A stretch of 64,000 bases of DNA, from the NCBI RefSeq assembly GCF_011742145.1, contig NZ_JAAQQU010000098.1, forward strand, positions 1-64,000, in the 5' to 3' direction. The notes under the pieces were generated by a model, which saw only the letters and a list, made by a program, of their open reading frames with translations, had not been told where the DNA came from and did not search any database. The stretch comes from Flavobacterium sp. J49. Lineage in GTDB: Bacteria; Bacteroidota; Bacteroidia; Flavobacteriales; Flavobacteriaceae. Below, piece by piece: positions 38,472 through 49,182 of the stretch. The stretch's first letter is position 1. Every line of letters starts with the position of its first letter. The translations under genes and the position numbers were made by a program.

Positions 38472-39758
38472 TTACAGTGTTTGTGCCACTTTATCTATCG
38501 CCTTGATGGTAAAATCTAAATCCTCATAGGTCAAAGCATCGGTTATAAACCAAGTTTCATAAGCCGAAGGTGCAATATAAACGCCTTCGTTTAACAAACC
38601 GTGGAAAAATTTCTTGAAAGTTTCGTTGTCTCCGTTTTTGGCGGTTTGGAAATCAACTACAGGGTTCGCATCAAAATGAACTGAAATCATCGAACCTACT
38701 CTGTTGATGGTAAAAACAATGTTGTTCTCCTTTAAAACATTGTCAATTCCTTTATGTAAATAAGCCGTTTTCTCTTCAAGTCTTTTAAAGATTCCCCCAT
38801 CAGCGTTCAAAGCTTCCAACATAGCCAATCCCGCAGCCATCGCCAATGGATTTCCCGATAAAGTTCCCGCTTGATAAACCGGCCCTAGCGGCGCCAAATA
38901 ATTCATAATTTCGTTACGCGCTGCAAATGCCCCAACGGGTAATCCGCCGCCAATTACTTTTCCGAAACAGACAATATCAGCGGTTACTCCGTATAATTCT
39001 TGTGCGCCGCCTTTGGCCAACCGAAATCCGGTCATTACTTCGTCAAAAATCAACAAAGCGCCATTGGCATCACAAACTTCACGAAGCGATTGCAAAAAAC
39101 CGTCTTTTGGTGGTACACAACCCATATTTCCGGCAACCGGCTCTATGATAATAGCGGCAATTTCATTTTTATTGGCTTCAAATAAAGCCTTTACATTTTC
39201 AATATCGTTATAGCTGGCCAACAAGGTGTCTTTAGCCGTCCCTTGGGTAACTCCTGGACTGTTGGGCACCCCAAAAGTACTCAAGCCACTGCCTGCCGCA
39301 ATTAAAAACGAATCTGAATGACCATGATAACAGCCTGAAAATTTGATGATTTTATCTCTTTTGGTATAACCTCTTGCCAAGCGAATAGCACTCATACAAG
39401 CCTCAGTTCCCGAATTTACAAAACGAATCTTATCAATATTGGGCACCATCGAAATGGCCAATTGAGCAATTTTGGTTTCCAATTCCGTAGGCATCCCAAA
39501 GGAAGTTCCTTTTTGGGTTTTTTCAATTACGGCATCGACTACCGGTTGAAAAGCATGTCCTAAAATCATTGGTCCCCAAGAATTGATGTAGTCAATCAAT
39601 CGGTTGTCGTCTTCGTCATAGAGGTAAGCACCTTTAGCGCTTTTGGCAAAAATGGGCGTTCCTCCTACTCCTTTGAATGCTCTTACCGGAGAATTTACAC
39701 CGCCGGGAATTACTTTTTCAGCTTCAGCAAACAACTGACTGCTTCTTTGATAAATCAT
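38472..39758 (-). CDS. hemL: Glutamate-1-semialdehyde 2,1-aminomutase
   Basis: The 428-residue PLP enzyme makes 5-aminolevulinate in the C5 route of tetrapyrrole synthesis. The PLP Lys lies in [14 protein letters not shown], with [14 protein letters not shown] before it and the family start [15 protein letters not shown]. Length is standard. No other heme genes lie in the window. Confidence 0.95.
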   Translation of the reverse strand: MIYQRSSQLFAEAEKVIPGGVNSPVRAFKGVGGTPIFAKSAKGAYLYDEDDNRLIDYINSWGPMILGHAFQPVVDAVIEKTQKGTSFGMPTELETKIAQLAISMVPNIDKIRFVNSGTEACMSAIRLARGYTKRDKIIKFSGCYHGHSDSFLIAAGSGLSTFGVPNSPGVTQGTAKDTLLASYNDIENVKALFEANKNEIAAIIIEPVAGNMGCVPPKDGFLQSLREVCDANGALLIFDEVMTGFRLAKGGAQELYGVTADIVCFGKVIGGGLPVGAFAARNEIMNYLAPLGPVYQAGTLSGNPLAMAAGLAMLEALNADGGIFKRLEEKTAYLHKGIDNVLKENNIVFTINRVGSMISVHFDANPVVDFQTAKNGDNETFKKFFHGLLNEGVYIAPSAYETWFITDALTYEDLDFTIKAIDKVAQTL

Positions 39759-39783
39759 GGTTTAAGGTAATTTTGTTTTGATT

Positions 39784-40680
39784 CTACTTAACGATAATTG
39801 TTTGTCCCAAAGACAAAGAATTATCGGTTAAATTATTTTTTCTCTTTAACTCTTCTATTGAAATATTAAACTTTTTGGAAAGAGAGTATAAGGTATCTCC
39901 TTTAACAACGGTATATTTTTGAACCTCATCCGTATAGGCTATCTCCTTTTTGGTTATAACCGGAACGTAAGCTTTGCCCAACACTTCCGCGTCATACTTA
40001 CTTAATTGGTAGCGCTCTATTAATCCGATTAATTTTTCAGGATATTTAGGATCGGTGGCATAACCGGCCGCTTTTAAACCTTTGGCCCAAGCCACATAAT
40101 CATCTTTGCCCAATTGAAACAAAGAAGCGTAACGCGGACGACTGGTTAAAAAATAAGAATGGTCGCGGAATGAACCACTCGGGTCGTCATATTTTCGGAA
40201 GCATTCGTTTTCTTCATCATCGGTGTAACGGATACTAGGCCCTGTCCATTCTTTATGGCATTTGATTCCGAAGTGATTGTTAGCCTGCATGCTTAACGGA
40301 CCTGTTCCAGCACCTGATTCTAAAATAGCTTGTCCCAAAGTTACACTCGCAGGAATTCCAGTTTTTTGCATGTTTTCTTTGGCCAAAATTTTATATTTAT
40401 CGATATAGGCCAAAACCATTTCAGTGGTAACCTTAACTCGGGTTGTGGCTTCTAAAATCTCACTTGAAGAAGCATTGTTTTGCTTTGAAGAGTTAGATGA
40501 GTTGACTACCTCTTCAGATTTTTTGGGCTGATTAGGTCTCAAAATGGGTTTTTTGACCCTTTGTGCAACAGGAGTTGTTGTTTTTCTCGGATCGGGTTGA
40601 GAGGTTCTGACTACTGATTGGTTGGAACCACAAGAAGCCACAAAAATCATGAGCAGCAATAAAAAAAATTTCTTAATCAT
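39784..40680 (-). CDS. Glucosaminidase-LysM lipoprotein (peptidoglycan hydrolase)
   Basis: A 298-residue protein with a lipoprotein signal (LLMIFVASC), a low-complexity Ser/Asn/Pro linker, a glucosaminidase-type lysozyme domain (about 100-230, with SVTLGQAILESGAGTGPLS and HFGIKCHKEW) and a C-terminal LysM repeat (YTVVKGDTLYSLSKKFNISI). It should cut the glycan strands of peptidoglycan near the cell wall. It overlaps the upstream deaminase gene by 8 bases. Confidence 0.9.
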   Translation of the reverse strand: MIKKFFLLLLMIFVASCGSNQSVVRTSQPDPRKTTTPVAQRVKKPILRPNQPKKSEEVVNSSNSSKQNNASSSEILEATTRVKVTTEMVLAYIDKYKILAKENMQKTGIPASVTLGQAILESGAGTGPLSMQANNHFGIKCHKEWTGPSIRYTDDEENECFRKYDDPSGSFRDHSYFLTSRPRYASLFQLGKDDYVAWAKGLKAAGYATDPKYPEKLIGLIERYQLSKYDAEVLGKAYVPVITKKEIAYTDEVQKYTVVKGDTLYSLSKKFNISIEELKRKNNLTDNSLSLGQTIIVK

Positions 40681-41575
40681 AGGTTTGTATTTCGATTTGG
40701 TTTTTTTGTTTTAACAACATGTTCATTCCAGCAATTCCCTGCAATCCGCCGGTGTGAATAAGCAATATTTTGGCTCCTTTGGAAAACCATCCTTTTTCAA
40801 TCAAATCAAAAATGCCATATACCATTTTCCCGGTATAGATTGGGTCTAATGAAATTTGGTGTTTTTGATAAAAATCATTTATAAAGCAAACTAATTCCGG
40901 CGTCACTTTGGCATAACCTCCAAAATGATAGTCGGTCACCAGCTCCCAATTTGGATTCTGAACAAATTTACAAATATCTTCCTTTAAAAAATCACCTTTA
41001 AGTGCCGGAAATCCTAAAACTTGTTGACTACTTTTTGAACAATTTATTATTCCCGAAATCGTACCGCCGGTTCCCACCGCACAGCAGATATAATCGAAGC
41101 TTTCATCGGCTTGGGTCAAAATCTCTTCACAACCTTTTATGGCCAAATCGTTGGTTCCGCCTTCGGGTAAGAGATAAAAATCGCCGTATTTATCTTCCAG
41201 CATCTTATTAAAATCTGCTCTGTTTTTGTCCCGATAAGCAGCTCTTGAAACAAACTCAAAAACCATTCCGAAATCTTGAGCCTTTTGTAAAGTGGGATTT
41301 TCTGCAATTATATCACGCAACTCTTCTCCTCTGATGACTCCAATAGTTTGAAAACCCATTTCTTTACCGGAAGCGGCTACGGCTAAAATATGGTTGGAAA
41401 AAGCCCCGCCAAAAGTTAACAAAGTTGTTTTGTTTTGCGCTTTAGCCTGCACCAAATTGTACTTCAGTTTCCTGTACTTATTTCCGGAAAGATAAGGATG
41501 TAATAAATCTTCACGCTTAAGATAGAGCGTGATGTCAGAATTTTTAATTTCGATTTTTTGATTAATGCTTTCCAA
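40673..41575 (-). CDS. 1-aminocyclopropane-1-carboxylate deaminase/D-cysteine desulfhydrase family
   Basis: A 300-residue PLP enzyme of fold type II. The PLP Lys lies in SGNKYRKLKYNL, the phosphate-binding loop in CAVGTGGTISGI, and LTFGGAFSNHILAVAA is the usual substrate loop. Whether it acts on ACC or D-cysteine cannot be told here; D-cysteine desulfhydrase is common in bacteria. It overlaps the glucosaminidase gene by 8 bases. Confidence 0.85.
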   Translation of the reverse strand: MESINQKIEIKNSDITLYLKREDLLHPYLSGNKYRKLKYNLVQAKAQNKTTLLTFGGAFSNHILAVAASGKEMGFQTIGVIRGEELRDIIAENPTLQKAQDFGMVFEFVSRAAYRDKNRADFNKMLEDKYGDFYLLPEGGTNDLAIKGCEEILTQADESFDYICCAVGTGGTISGIINCSKSSQQVLGFPALKGDFLKEDICKFVQNPNWELVTDYHFGGYAKVTPELVCFINDFYQKHQISLDPIYTGKMVYGIFDLIEKGWFSKGAKILLIHTGGLQGIAGMNMLLKQKNQIEIQTYD

Positions 41576-41589
41576 AAAAAGGCTTTTGA

Positions 41590-41597
41590 CAAAGATA
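41590..41597 (-). promoter_or_regulatory. -7 box of the deaminase unit (TATCTTTG)
   Basis: TATCTTTG matches TAnnTTTG, 14 bases before the ATG at 41575. No clear TTG was found. Confidence 0.45.
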
Positions 41598-41619
41598 CGA
41601 AACGCTAAAGTCTTGGGAT

Positions 41620-41644
41620 AAAAAAAAGCGATTTAAAAATCGCT
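41620..41644 (-). terminator. Intrinsic terminator of the T9SS protein gene at 41658
   Basis: AGCGATT pairs with AATCGCT (7 bp, 4-base loop), followed on the minus strand by eight T. Confidence 0.8.
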
Positions 41645-41657
41645 CTTAACTTGTTTA

Positions 41658-43454
41658 CTAACGGTTAGAAACTATGATTTTCTGTGCCATTTTCCTGTTG
41701 TCATTGGTTACAATCTCAACTAAATAAACGGCTTCTGCCATACCACTAGTGGAAAATTCATAGGTGTTTTGCGCCCCTAATCTTTGTTGGTCAAAAATTT
41801 GTTTTCCGGTGATATCAAAAAGCTTAACCGTCTTTAAATCCAATGAATTGGGATTAGAAACAGTAAGCGTTTGTGAAGCATTATTTTGAGAAATAATCAA
41901 GTCAGATTTGATATCGGACTGACTGTTTAAATTGGCATCTTTGAATGTAATTTCGAAGCGATTGTTGTAAACTCCGCTTGACAAAACGACTTCGTAAGTG
42001 CTGTTTTTAATATCATGATAGCTATTGTCTTGGGCATCATACATAAAAATCGACTGAGAATCATCAAAATTTACCACCATTGAGGCATCAAATTTAAAGG
42101 TAGCATTGTCAGTCGCCTTTATACCGATAGGAATTCTTTTGTTTTCATCAAATGAAATTCCTTGAATCACATATTTATTATTATCTAGAAAGAAATACAC
42201 ATCATTTGGAATGGTTTCTTCTACCGGCGATTTGGCATCTATTCCCCTATCAATTCCGTCAGTTGCTGTCGGCAAAAACACCAAGGCAATTTGTCTGGTA
42301 AATTGGTTATTCATAATGGTATTTAAACGAATTTGTGCCGCTTGATCAGCAGTCGGGCTTTGAGTAGAAGCTATATAATTGTTGACATTTCTTTCAAACT
42401 CTGAATAAACATCCGATTCTTTATAAAATTCCCTGTGACTATTTTTTAAAGTCACTGCAACCGGACTGCCACTTGCCTTTCCTTTTACCATAAAACCCTG
42501 CCCGATGGGTGCATATTTTCTCTGAATAGACAATCCTGAAGATGCGCCTGTCGTATTAATAGTGCCATCAATATTATAAGAATCAAATGTAGCAGGCACA
42601 TAAATGCCATATTCTGTTGGGGATGTACTCACAGGAGCATAAGTTCCATATCCTCCACGATAAGCCAATAACAAATGAGAATCTACCGTTTTATCGTGTT
42701 CCCAATAGTAGGCAATCCCCGTACAATCAGTATTGCTTGGATCCAATAAAAAGGCATTCACATGTAGGGCAGATGGGTAAGGATTCCCCGTCAATGTTAA
42801 ATTATCGGTGGCAACATTTACTGTGATATTTCCATCATTGGGTTTGCCTCTAAAATCATACCGCTGAGCACCACCGGGATTATTCACTGTAGCTTCCCCA
42901 ATGTTCGTATTATCTGTTCCACTGGTTCCTTTCATGGTAAAGCCTTGTCCGGCTGAAATATCAGTATTGGCACCAGATTGTATCCATTCTGAATAATCGG
43001 CACCCGCTAAGAATTTCCAAATCCAATAAGTAGCGATGGATAGTGAGCCGTTACTCGACAACCCATCATAACTCGAAGTAAGCATAGTTGCAGGCGAACT
43101 GTTAATAACCGATGAAGGAAGTTGAATCATTGTAATCCCAAAATTTTCATTGCCGGTTGATGTAGAAGCATTTCCTACAGGTGAGCACCAATAATTGTAA
43201 TCAAAATTATCAGAAGTTCCTTCTTGAAAAACAGACAAAAGACCTTGTCCTTTATTTGTAGAACTACCTGTTGTTCCTTGCAAAAGTTGCGCTTCGTTCC
43301 TTAAGAATATGATTGCATTATTTTCAAGATTGACATCTTGTTTAACAAAAACATATTCATTTTTTACAAAAACATAGCTATTTGGACTAACATAGAGTTG
43401 GGCCAAAGAGGAAAAACCAAACAATAAAACCGCAACAAAAATCACCTTTCCCAT
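41658..43454 (-). CDS. Secreted protein with T9SS type C (ChiA-like) sorting region
   Basis: A 598-residue protein with signal peptide (through GFSSLAQ). The middle is a beta-rich region with a YWCSPVGNAS motif also present in the divergent protein (YVYWSSPVANYN). The C-terminal 150 residues (IPIGIKATDNATFKF ... YEVVLSSGVYNNRFEITF ... LFDITGKQIFDQ) match the type C T9SS signal seen in Flavobacterium surface proteins. No enzymatic domain is recognised. It is divergent from the 1672-residue T9SS protein, across 354 bases. Confidence 0.82.
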   Translation of the reverse strand: MGKVIFVAVLLFGFSSLAQLYVSPNSYVFVKNEYVFVKQDVNLENNAIIFLRNEAQLLQGTTGSSTNKGQGLLSVFQEGTSDNFDYNYWCSPVGNASTSTGNENFGITMIQLPSSVINSSPATMLTSSYDGLSSNGSLSIATYWIWKFLAGADYSEWIQSGANTDISAGQGFTMKGTSGTDNTNIGEATVNNPGGAQRYDFRGKPNDGNITVNVATDNLTLTGNPYPSALHVNAFLLDPSNTDCTGIAYYWEHDKTVDSHLLLAYRGGYGTYAPVSTSPTEYGIYVPATFDSYNIDGTINTTGASSGLSIQRKYAPIGQGFMVKGKASGSPVAVTLKNSHREFYKESDVYSEFERNVNNYIASTQSPTADQAAQIRLNTIMNNQFTRQIALVFLPTATDGIDRGIDAKSPVEETIPNDVYFFLDNNKYVIQGISFDENKRIPIGIKATDNATFKFDASMVVNFDDSQSIFMYDAQDNSYHDIKNSTYEVVLSSGVYNNRFEITFKDANLNSQSDIKSDLIISQNNASQTLTVSNPNSLDLKTVKLFDITGKQIFDQQRLGAQNTYEFSTSGMAEAVYLVEIVTNDNRKMAQKIIVSNR

Positions 43455-43808
43455 AACACACTCATCTTAAATGCTTAACAAAAAAATTAACAACCGCTAA
43501 GATATAACTTTTTTCTTAAAACTTCACTTTCACCCCACAGAGTCAGATTTTACTCAACAGAAAGACATGACCTTTTAGCAGGAAAGCTTAAAATTTTAAA
43601 TTAAAAAATAAGTCAATTCTTTCTTTTTTAAACTTAATTAATCATTGGTCGAAATTTAAATACACTTAATCTAAAAGTGCTGAAAAACTCAGAAAAAAAT
43701 AGCCTAAAAAGTTTTTTTCAATATATTTTTACTTTAACAAAGAATAACACAAGTAATTAGTTAAAATTTATTAGATTTTAAAATAAAACTTAAAAAAGAC
43801 AATTATTA
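43455..43808. other. AT-rich intergenic region between divergent T9SS protein genes
   Basis: This 354-base gap is very AT-rich. It must hold both promoters, but I see no convincing TTG-TAnnTTTG pair and no repeat or RNA gene. Confidence 0.6.
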
Positions 43809-46800
43809 ATGAGGCACCATTACCCTTTAAAACACCAAACCAATAGCCTTGAAAAATTCTTTTTAAGTTGTATCTTTTTTTTGAGTTGTTGTTTTTCAAG
43901 TACTATTTACGCCCAAGGAACTACTTGTTCTAACGCCACAGCCTTAACTATCAATGGGAGTTGTACAACCGCTGTAACCATTAGTGATACAACGCAAGAT
44001 ATCCCCAACATAGGAACTTGTCTAGGTACTTTTGCCAGAGAAGGCTGGTTTACTTTTACCGTTTCCGGCGGACCCTTAGATATCACCATTACCGCTGATT
44101 CAGGCAATAGAAATCTGTTTTTACAATTGATCTCTTCTACAGCCGCTTGTACCGGATTGACAGAGATAAATTGCGCCAATACCACCAACACTAACGGAGC
44201 ACAAACAGAAACGATTACACAAACATTAAGCAATGGAATCTATTACATAAAAGTTGTAAATGTAGGCTCGAGCAATATGGCTTTAAACAGCATTTGTGTT
44301 ACAGCTACTTCACCTTGTATCGCTCCAACAGCACAAGCTTCCGGATTTACTTTGGGCACAGTGACCTCAACAACGATTCCCGCAACCTTTTCGGGTAGTG
44401 CAAATGGCTTTTTAGTTATTCGCTCTTTGACTAATACACCTCCATCCCAACCTACAAACGGAACTGTCTATTCGGCAGCTAATATTGCCACACTTGGTGC
44501 CGGATTGACTTTTGTACAATCGGGAGTCTCAACCTCCATAACAGATGCAGGTTTAACAGAAAATAACCGATATTACTATTTTATTTACGCCTACAATAAT
44601 ACTTCCTGCACAGGCGGACCGGTCTATAACGCTTCGGGAGCTTTAACCGGCAATGCGATAACTTGTCCGGCTGTACCAAACTCAGTTGCTCCCGCCGGCA
44701 TAACATCCGGAGGGTTTACTTTAAATTGGGTTGCACCAACTGGCGGCTCCGCAAATGCCATCACCTATCATGTTCAAGTCACAACTGATGTCGGATATAC
44801 CAATAATATATCAGGATCGCCTTTTAGTGTCAATGCGCCGACAACTACTTTAAACATAACCGGGCTAAATGCCGGTACAACTTATTATTACAGAATCTTG
44901 TCAGGTAACGGATGCAACAGCTCTTATGTTTCCGGATCAGCCACTACTTTAGCAGCCAATCCTTGTTCAAGTGCGGCTACTTTAAATTGCGGCACCATTA
45001 ACTTAGCAGGAACAACTGTCGGAAGTTCAAGCTTCACCCACAATACAGGCTGTACCATGAGTAGTTATGGAAAATGGTATACTTTTACAGGAGACGGAAA
45101 CTTAAATACTATAGCTGTTACAACGACCAGCTTCGATGCTGAGTTGTCAATATCAAGAGGTTCCTGTGGTTCATTAACCAATATTGCCTGTCGAGACACT
45201 GCTATTAACGGAACAGAGACCTTTAGTTTTACAGCAACATTAGGAGTGACATACTATGTGTATGTAGCCTATTGGTTATCTGGTGACACAACCACCGGAA
45301 CATTTACAATTACCCGAACCTGTACCACGCCTTTTAACCCTTGTGCTTCCATTCCGAACATTGCCTCTTGCGGATCAACTATAAATACTACTATTGTTGC
45401 CGGAACTGGCGCCTATGGCACTTCAGCATGTGGTTGGACAACTCCCGGACAAGAACAGATTTACACGTTCACACCAACAACAACCGGAAATTATTCCATT
45501 TCTCAAGCTAGCTCATTCGCCTATATTGACTACCAATTCAAACCCGTTTCTTCGGGCTGTAACGGTATTGGCTGGACTTGTATTGATGACCTCTCGGGCA
45601 CAGGAAACAGTCCGTATTTCAGTTTAACTGCCGGAACGCCATATTACCTTTTATTAGACCCTGAGAGTTCTGCTGGCGGCAATGTGAGTTTTATTTTGAA
45701 CTGTCCGGTGACGCCTCCGGCCAACGACAATTGTAGCGGAGCAATTGTTTTAACCGTAAATCCATCCACTACTTGCAGTACAAACACCGCAGGTACTACT
45801 CTAGGCGCTTCGCAATCTCAAACCGGTTGTGCCGGAACTGCTGACGATGATGTGTGGTACAGCTTTGTTGCAACAACAACCTCTCATACTGTAACTGTAA
45901 CACCCACGACATTATCTGATGCCGTTATACAGGCTTTCAGTGGAAATTGTGGTAGTTTAGTTAGTCTTGATTGTGTTGACGACACTATCTCTTCCAACGA
46001 ATCAACTGTCCTAACAGGTCTAACCATTGGAAGTACATACTATGTGAGAGTCTACAGTTACAGCAGTACTTCCGGACAAGGCACATTTTCCATTTGTGTT
46101 ACATCAAACATCCCTTGTACAAGTGGCAACGGAAATGGCGGAACCAGCAATAATTGCCCTGTGATTGTTGCAGGAGGTTTAGGATTGAGCGGTGCCGACC
46201 CCAATCCGGTGAACGCTTGTATTTCTTCAACTTGCGTTGATTTAGAAGCTACTTATTTACAATTAAACCAAACGACTGACTATACTGTTCAACCGATTAC
46301 TTATAATCCGCCATACCAATTTAGTTGCTTACAAAACTCTGTTAGCATCAATGTTGATGATGTATGGTCGCCAACTGTTACATTGCCGTTTAACTTCTGT
46401 TTTTATGGCACCAATTACAGTCAATGTTTAATAGGCTCAAACGGGACAATTACCTTTGACCTCACTAATAATACACCCGGAGGTTACAGCGGATGGTCAT
46501 TTGCCAACAATCTTCCGAACAATACCTTATTTTTAAATACCATTTTTGGAGTCTATCATGATATTGACCCTAGCAAAGGCGGTGAAGTTGGCTGGGAATT
46601 AATAACTTTATCTACAGGCTGTAGAGCTTTGGTAGCTTCATGGAATGACATCCCGATGTTCTCTTCCAGTTGCAATGCCCAATTGTATACCGGAATGATT
46701 GTATTGTATGAAAACACCAATATCATTGAAGTCTACATTGAAGAAAAAAATGTTTGTGCTTCTTGGAACAGCGGAAATGCCATCGTTGGTATTCAAAACG

Positions 46801-48827
46801 CGAACGGAACACAAGCCGTAGTTGCTCCTAACAGAAACGGATTAGACACCAACTGGACAGTTACCAATGAAGCTTGGCGATTTAGTCCTTCAGGAGCACC
46901 AATAGCCTCCGTAAAATGGTACCAAGGTTCCGGAACAAGTGGAGCCGTTCTTGGGACTAGTAACATTTTAAGCATTTGTCCAACTACTACCACAACCTAT
47001 ACTGCGGAGGTTACTTACACTCTTTGTAGTGGCTCCACTTTGAAAATAACTGATGAAACTACAGTCACTGTTGGCGCTAGTAAAGTTTGGAACGGCACCG
47101 TAGACAATGATTGGAACAAACCAAGCAATTGGACACCCAATATTGCCATTCCGAACAGTAGTGATTGTGTTATTATTCCTGTAACTCCTAATAACCCTTT
47201 GATTTCAGGGACAAATTACAGTGCTTTAGCCGGAACATTATCTATTCTGAACGGAGCAATATTAACTATAAATTCAAACAATAGTCTCACTGTTACGGAT
47301 TGGGTAAATGTAGCAACCACAGGAACATTTACAATCAATAGTAGTGCAAGCTTGGTTCAAATTAACAACGTTGCCAACACCGGAAACATTATCTACAAAC
47401 GAGACGCTACTATGAGAAGTTTGGATTATGTTTATTGGTCATCTCCTGTAGCTAATTACAATTTAAGTAATATTGCTGCTCCGCTAACCTTTTGGGGAAT
47501 GTACAAATGGAATACCACAGTAGCCAATACCAATGGCGGACAAGGCAATTGGGAAAATGCCGGCGGTGATGCCATGATTGCCGGAAAAGGATACATTGCC
47601 AGCGGTCCAAGCAATTTCAGTTCTACAGTAGCCGCAACTCTTAACGGATCTTTTACAGGTGTGCCTAATAACGGAATTATTACAGTCCCTATTGCCAGAG
47701 GAAATGACACCAATACCTCATATCATGTGGGCATCAATGGTTCAGAAATCTCAAATTATAGCGACAACTGGAATCTATTAGGAAATCCTTATCCTTCAGC
47801 CATCAGAGCTAGCCAATTTTTATTTGACAACAACACCAAAATCATGGGAAATGTCAAACTGTGGACACATGGTACTTTACCGGATATAATTGCCAGTCCG
47901 TTTTACAATACTTTTATTTACAACTACAGTCCGGGCGATTATTTAACCTATAATTTTACCGGAACAAGTTGTTGTCCGACTGCCGGTGCTGATTTGTTTA
48001 TTGGTTCAGGTCAAGGATTTTTTGTTCAGATGACTGATGGTCCGGCTGCATCAGACAACATTACATTTACCAACAGTTTACGAAGCAACACTTACAGTAA
48101 CAGTACATTCTATCGATTGTCAAATTCCAATGTTTCGAATAGTATTAATGTTGAAAACTTAGAAAGAAACCGAATATGGTTAGACATTATTGACTCTAAT
48201 AACAATTCTGACAGAACCTTGTTCGGGTACATCGAAAATGCCACTATGGGCAACGATAGTTTCTTTGATTGTATTACGCAAAATACCGGTGGAATAGCCA
48301 TTTATTCCTTATTAGACGATGCCAAACTATCTATACAAGGTAGGGCTTTACCTTTTGATATCAATGACGAGGTGCCAATCGGTATTAATATTCCAACTAG
48401 CGGAAACCATACGATTGCCTTGGCGGCCATTGACGGACTGCTCAACAATCAAAACATTTATCTAAAAGATGGTTTATTAAACATCACCCACGATTTGAAA
48501 GCAAGCCCATACCAATTCACATCAGCAAATGGCATGATACACGACCGATTTAGGGTTGTTTATCAAAGTAATGCTTTGGGTAATCCTGAGTTTTCAACCA
48601 ACAACCCAGTAAATGTTATTGTAAAGGATGAAGTGGCGGTAAGCTCCAATAATCTTCAAATGGAATCCATCATAGTATACAATATACTGGGGCAAAAATT
48701 AGACACTTACCATAATATCAACACCAATTTCTTTACACTTTCCAATTTGAGAAAAAACAATGCCGGTTTGTTGTTGAACATAAAATTACAAAACGGTGAA
48801 ACTGTAATCAAAAAAGTAATTTACTAA
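43809..48827 (+). CDS. Giant multidomain T9SS surface protein (Fn3 repeats, type C signal)
   Basis: A 1672-residue protein with a long signal region (FFLSCIFFLSCCFSSTIYAQ). Several PPC-like beta modules (about 35-135, 385-500, 505-640, 645-775) share FTFTVSG / YYIKVVN / YYVYVAYW patterns. A fibronectin type III module lies near 285-380 (FTLNWVAPTGG ... LNAGTTYYYRILS), and an Ig-like one near 1035-1090 (VKWYQGSGTSGA). The C-terminal part carries the type C T9SS signal (IIVYNILGQKLD). A role in adhesion or surface layers is inference. It ends exactly where the convergent HExxH gene stops. Confidence 0.85.
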   Translation: MRHHYPLKHQTNSLEKFFLSCIFFLSCCFSSTIYAQGTTCSNATALTINGSCTTAVTISDTTQDIPNIGTCLGTFAREGWFTFTVSGGPLDITITADSGNRNLFLQLISSTAACTGLTEINCANTTNTNGAQTETITQTLSNGIYYIKVVNVGSSNMALNSICVTATSPCIAPTAQASGFTLGTVTSTTIPATFSGSANGFLVIRSLTNTPPSQPTNGTVYSAANIATLGAGLTFVQSGVSTSITDAGLTENNRYYYFIYAYNNTSCTGGPVYNASGALTGNAITCPAVPNSVAPAGITSGGFTLNWVAPTGGSANAITYHVQVTTDVGYTNNISGSPFSVNAPTTTLNITGLNAGTTYYYRILSGNGCNSSYVSGSATTLAANPCSSAATLNCGTINLAGTTVGSSSFTHNTGCTMSSYGKWYTFTGDGNLNTIAVTTTSFDAELSISRGSCGSLTNIACRDTAINGTETFSFTATLGVTYYVYVAYWLSGDTTTGTFTITRTCTTPFNPCASIPNIASCGSTINTTIVAGTGAYGTSACGWTTPGQEQIYTFTPTTTGNYSISQASSFAYIDYQFKPVSSGCNGIGWTCIDDLSGTGNSPYFSLTAGTPYYLLLDPESSAGGNVSFILNCPVTPPANDNCSGAIVLTVNPSTTCSTNTAGTTLGASQSQTGCAGTADDDVWYSFVATTTSHTVTVTPTTLSDAVIQAFSGNCGSLVSLDCVDDTISSNESTVLTGLTIGSTYYVRVYSYSSTSGQGTFSICVTSNIPCTSGNGNGGTSNNCPVIVAGGLGLSGADPNPVNACISSTCVDLEATYLQLNQTTDYTVQPITYNPPYQFSCLQNSVSINVDDVWSPTVTLPFNFCFYGTNYSQCLIGSNGTITFDLTNNTPGGYSGWSFANNLPNNTLFLNTIFGVYHDIDPSKGGEVGWELITLSTGCRALVASWNDIPMFSSSCNAQLYTGMIVLYENTNIIEVYIEEKNVCASWNSGNAIVGIQNANGTQAVVAPNRNGLDTNWTVTNEAWRFSPSGAPIASVKWYQGSGTSGAVLGTSNILSICPTTTTTYTAEVTYTLCSGSTLKITDETTVTVGASKVWNGTVDNDWNKPSNWTPNIAIPNSSDCVIIPVTPNNPLISGTNYSALAGTLSILNGAILTINSNNSLTVTDWVNVATTGTFTINSSASLVQINNVANTGNIIYKRDATMRSLDYVYWSSPVANYNLSNIAAPLTFWGMYKWNTTVANTNGGQGNWENAGGDAMIAGKGYIASGPSNFSSTVAATLNGSFTGVPNNGIITVPIARGNDTNTSYHVGINGSEISNYSDNWNLLGNPYPSAIRASQFLFDNNTKIMGNVKLWTHGTLPDIIASPFYNTFIYNYSPGDYLTYNFTGTSCCPTAGADLFIGSGQGFFVQMTDGPAASDNITFTNSLRSNTYSNSTFYRLSNSNVSNSINVENLERNRIWLDIIDSNNNSDRTLFGYIENATMGNDSFFDCITQNTGGIAIYSLLDDAKLSIQGRALPFDINDEVPIGINIPTSGNHTIALAAIDGLLNNQNIYLKDGLLNITHDLKASPYQFTSANGMIHDRFRVVYQSNALGNPEFSTNNPVNVIVKDEVAVSSNNLQMESIIVYNILGQKLDTYHNINTNFFTLSNLRKNNAGLLLNIKLQNGETVIKKVIY

Positions 48828-49154
48828 TTAAAGATATTTCAAAAACTTCCAAAAAGACCTTTGCTTTAAGTAGTGAAGGTTTTTTTCATTAGCATAGGCT
48901 TCTTGTTCAAATGAAATTTTACGATAAGCCAAACTTCTATCTTGGCACTTCAACCATCGCGCCAAAAACTCTAAACCATACCAAATAAAAAAAGGCAAAA
49001 TCAACAACTCCAATTGCTGACGCAAATGAATTTTTTCATGGGTAAGCAATATCAAATCACTTTTACTATTCGCAGACTTCAAAAAAACAAACGGAAAAAC
49101 CGTCAATCCTCTGTAGCCATTCGGAATTAAATATTTCGAAACAATTAGTATCAT
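48828..49154 (-). CDS. Small membrane protein with HExxH motif (mini M56-like metallopeptidase)
   Basis: A 108-residue protein with HEKIHLRQQ (an HExxH zinc motif near residue 39), then a hydrophobic stretch (LELLILPFFIWYGLEFLARWL) and FEQEAYANE, where a Glu/Ala pattern like the third ligand of M56 (BlaR1/MecR1) peptidases occurs. Only the catalytic membrane core is present; sensor and extra spans are missing. Whether it is active is not known. It faces DUF5522 across 28 bases. Confidence 0.65.
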   Translation of the reverse strand: MILIVSKYLIPNGYRGLTVFPFVFLKSANSKSDLILLTHEKIHLRQQLELLILPFFIWYGLEFLARWLKCQDRSLAYRKISFEQEAYANEKNLHYLKQRSFWKFLKYL

Positions 49155-49169
49155 TACTGATAAAGTCTT

Positions 49170-49177
49170 TAAATTTG
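49170..49177 (+). promoter_or_regulatory. -7 box of DUF5522 (TAAATTTG)
   Basis: TAAATTTG matches TAnnTTTG and ends only 5 bases before the ATG, so the transcript would be leaderless or nearly so. No good TTG was found. Confidence 0.4.
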
Positions 49178-49182
49178 TACCT

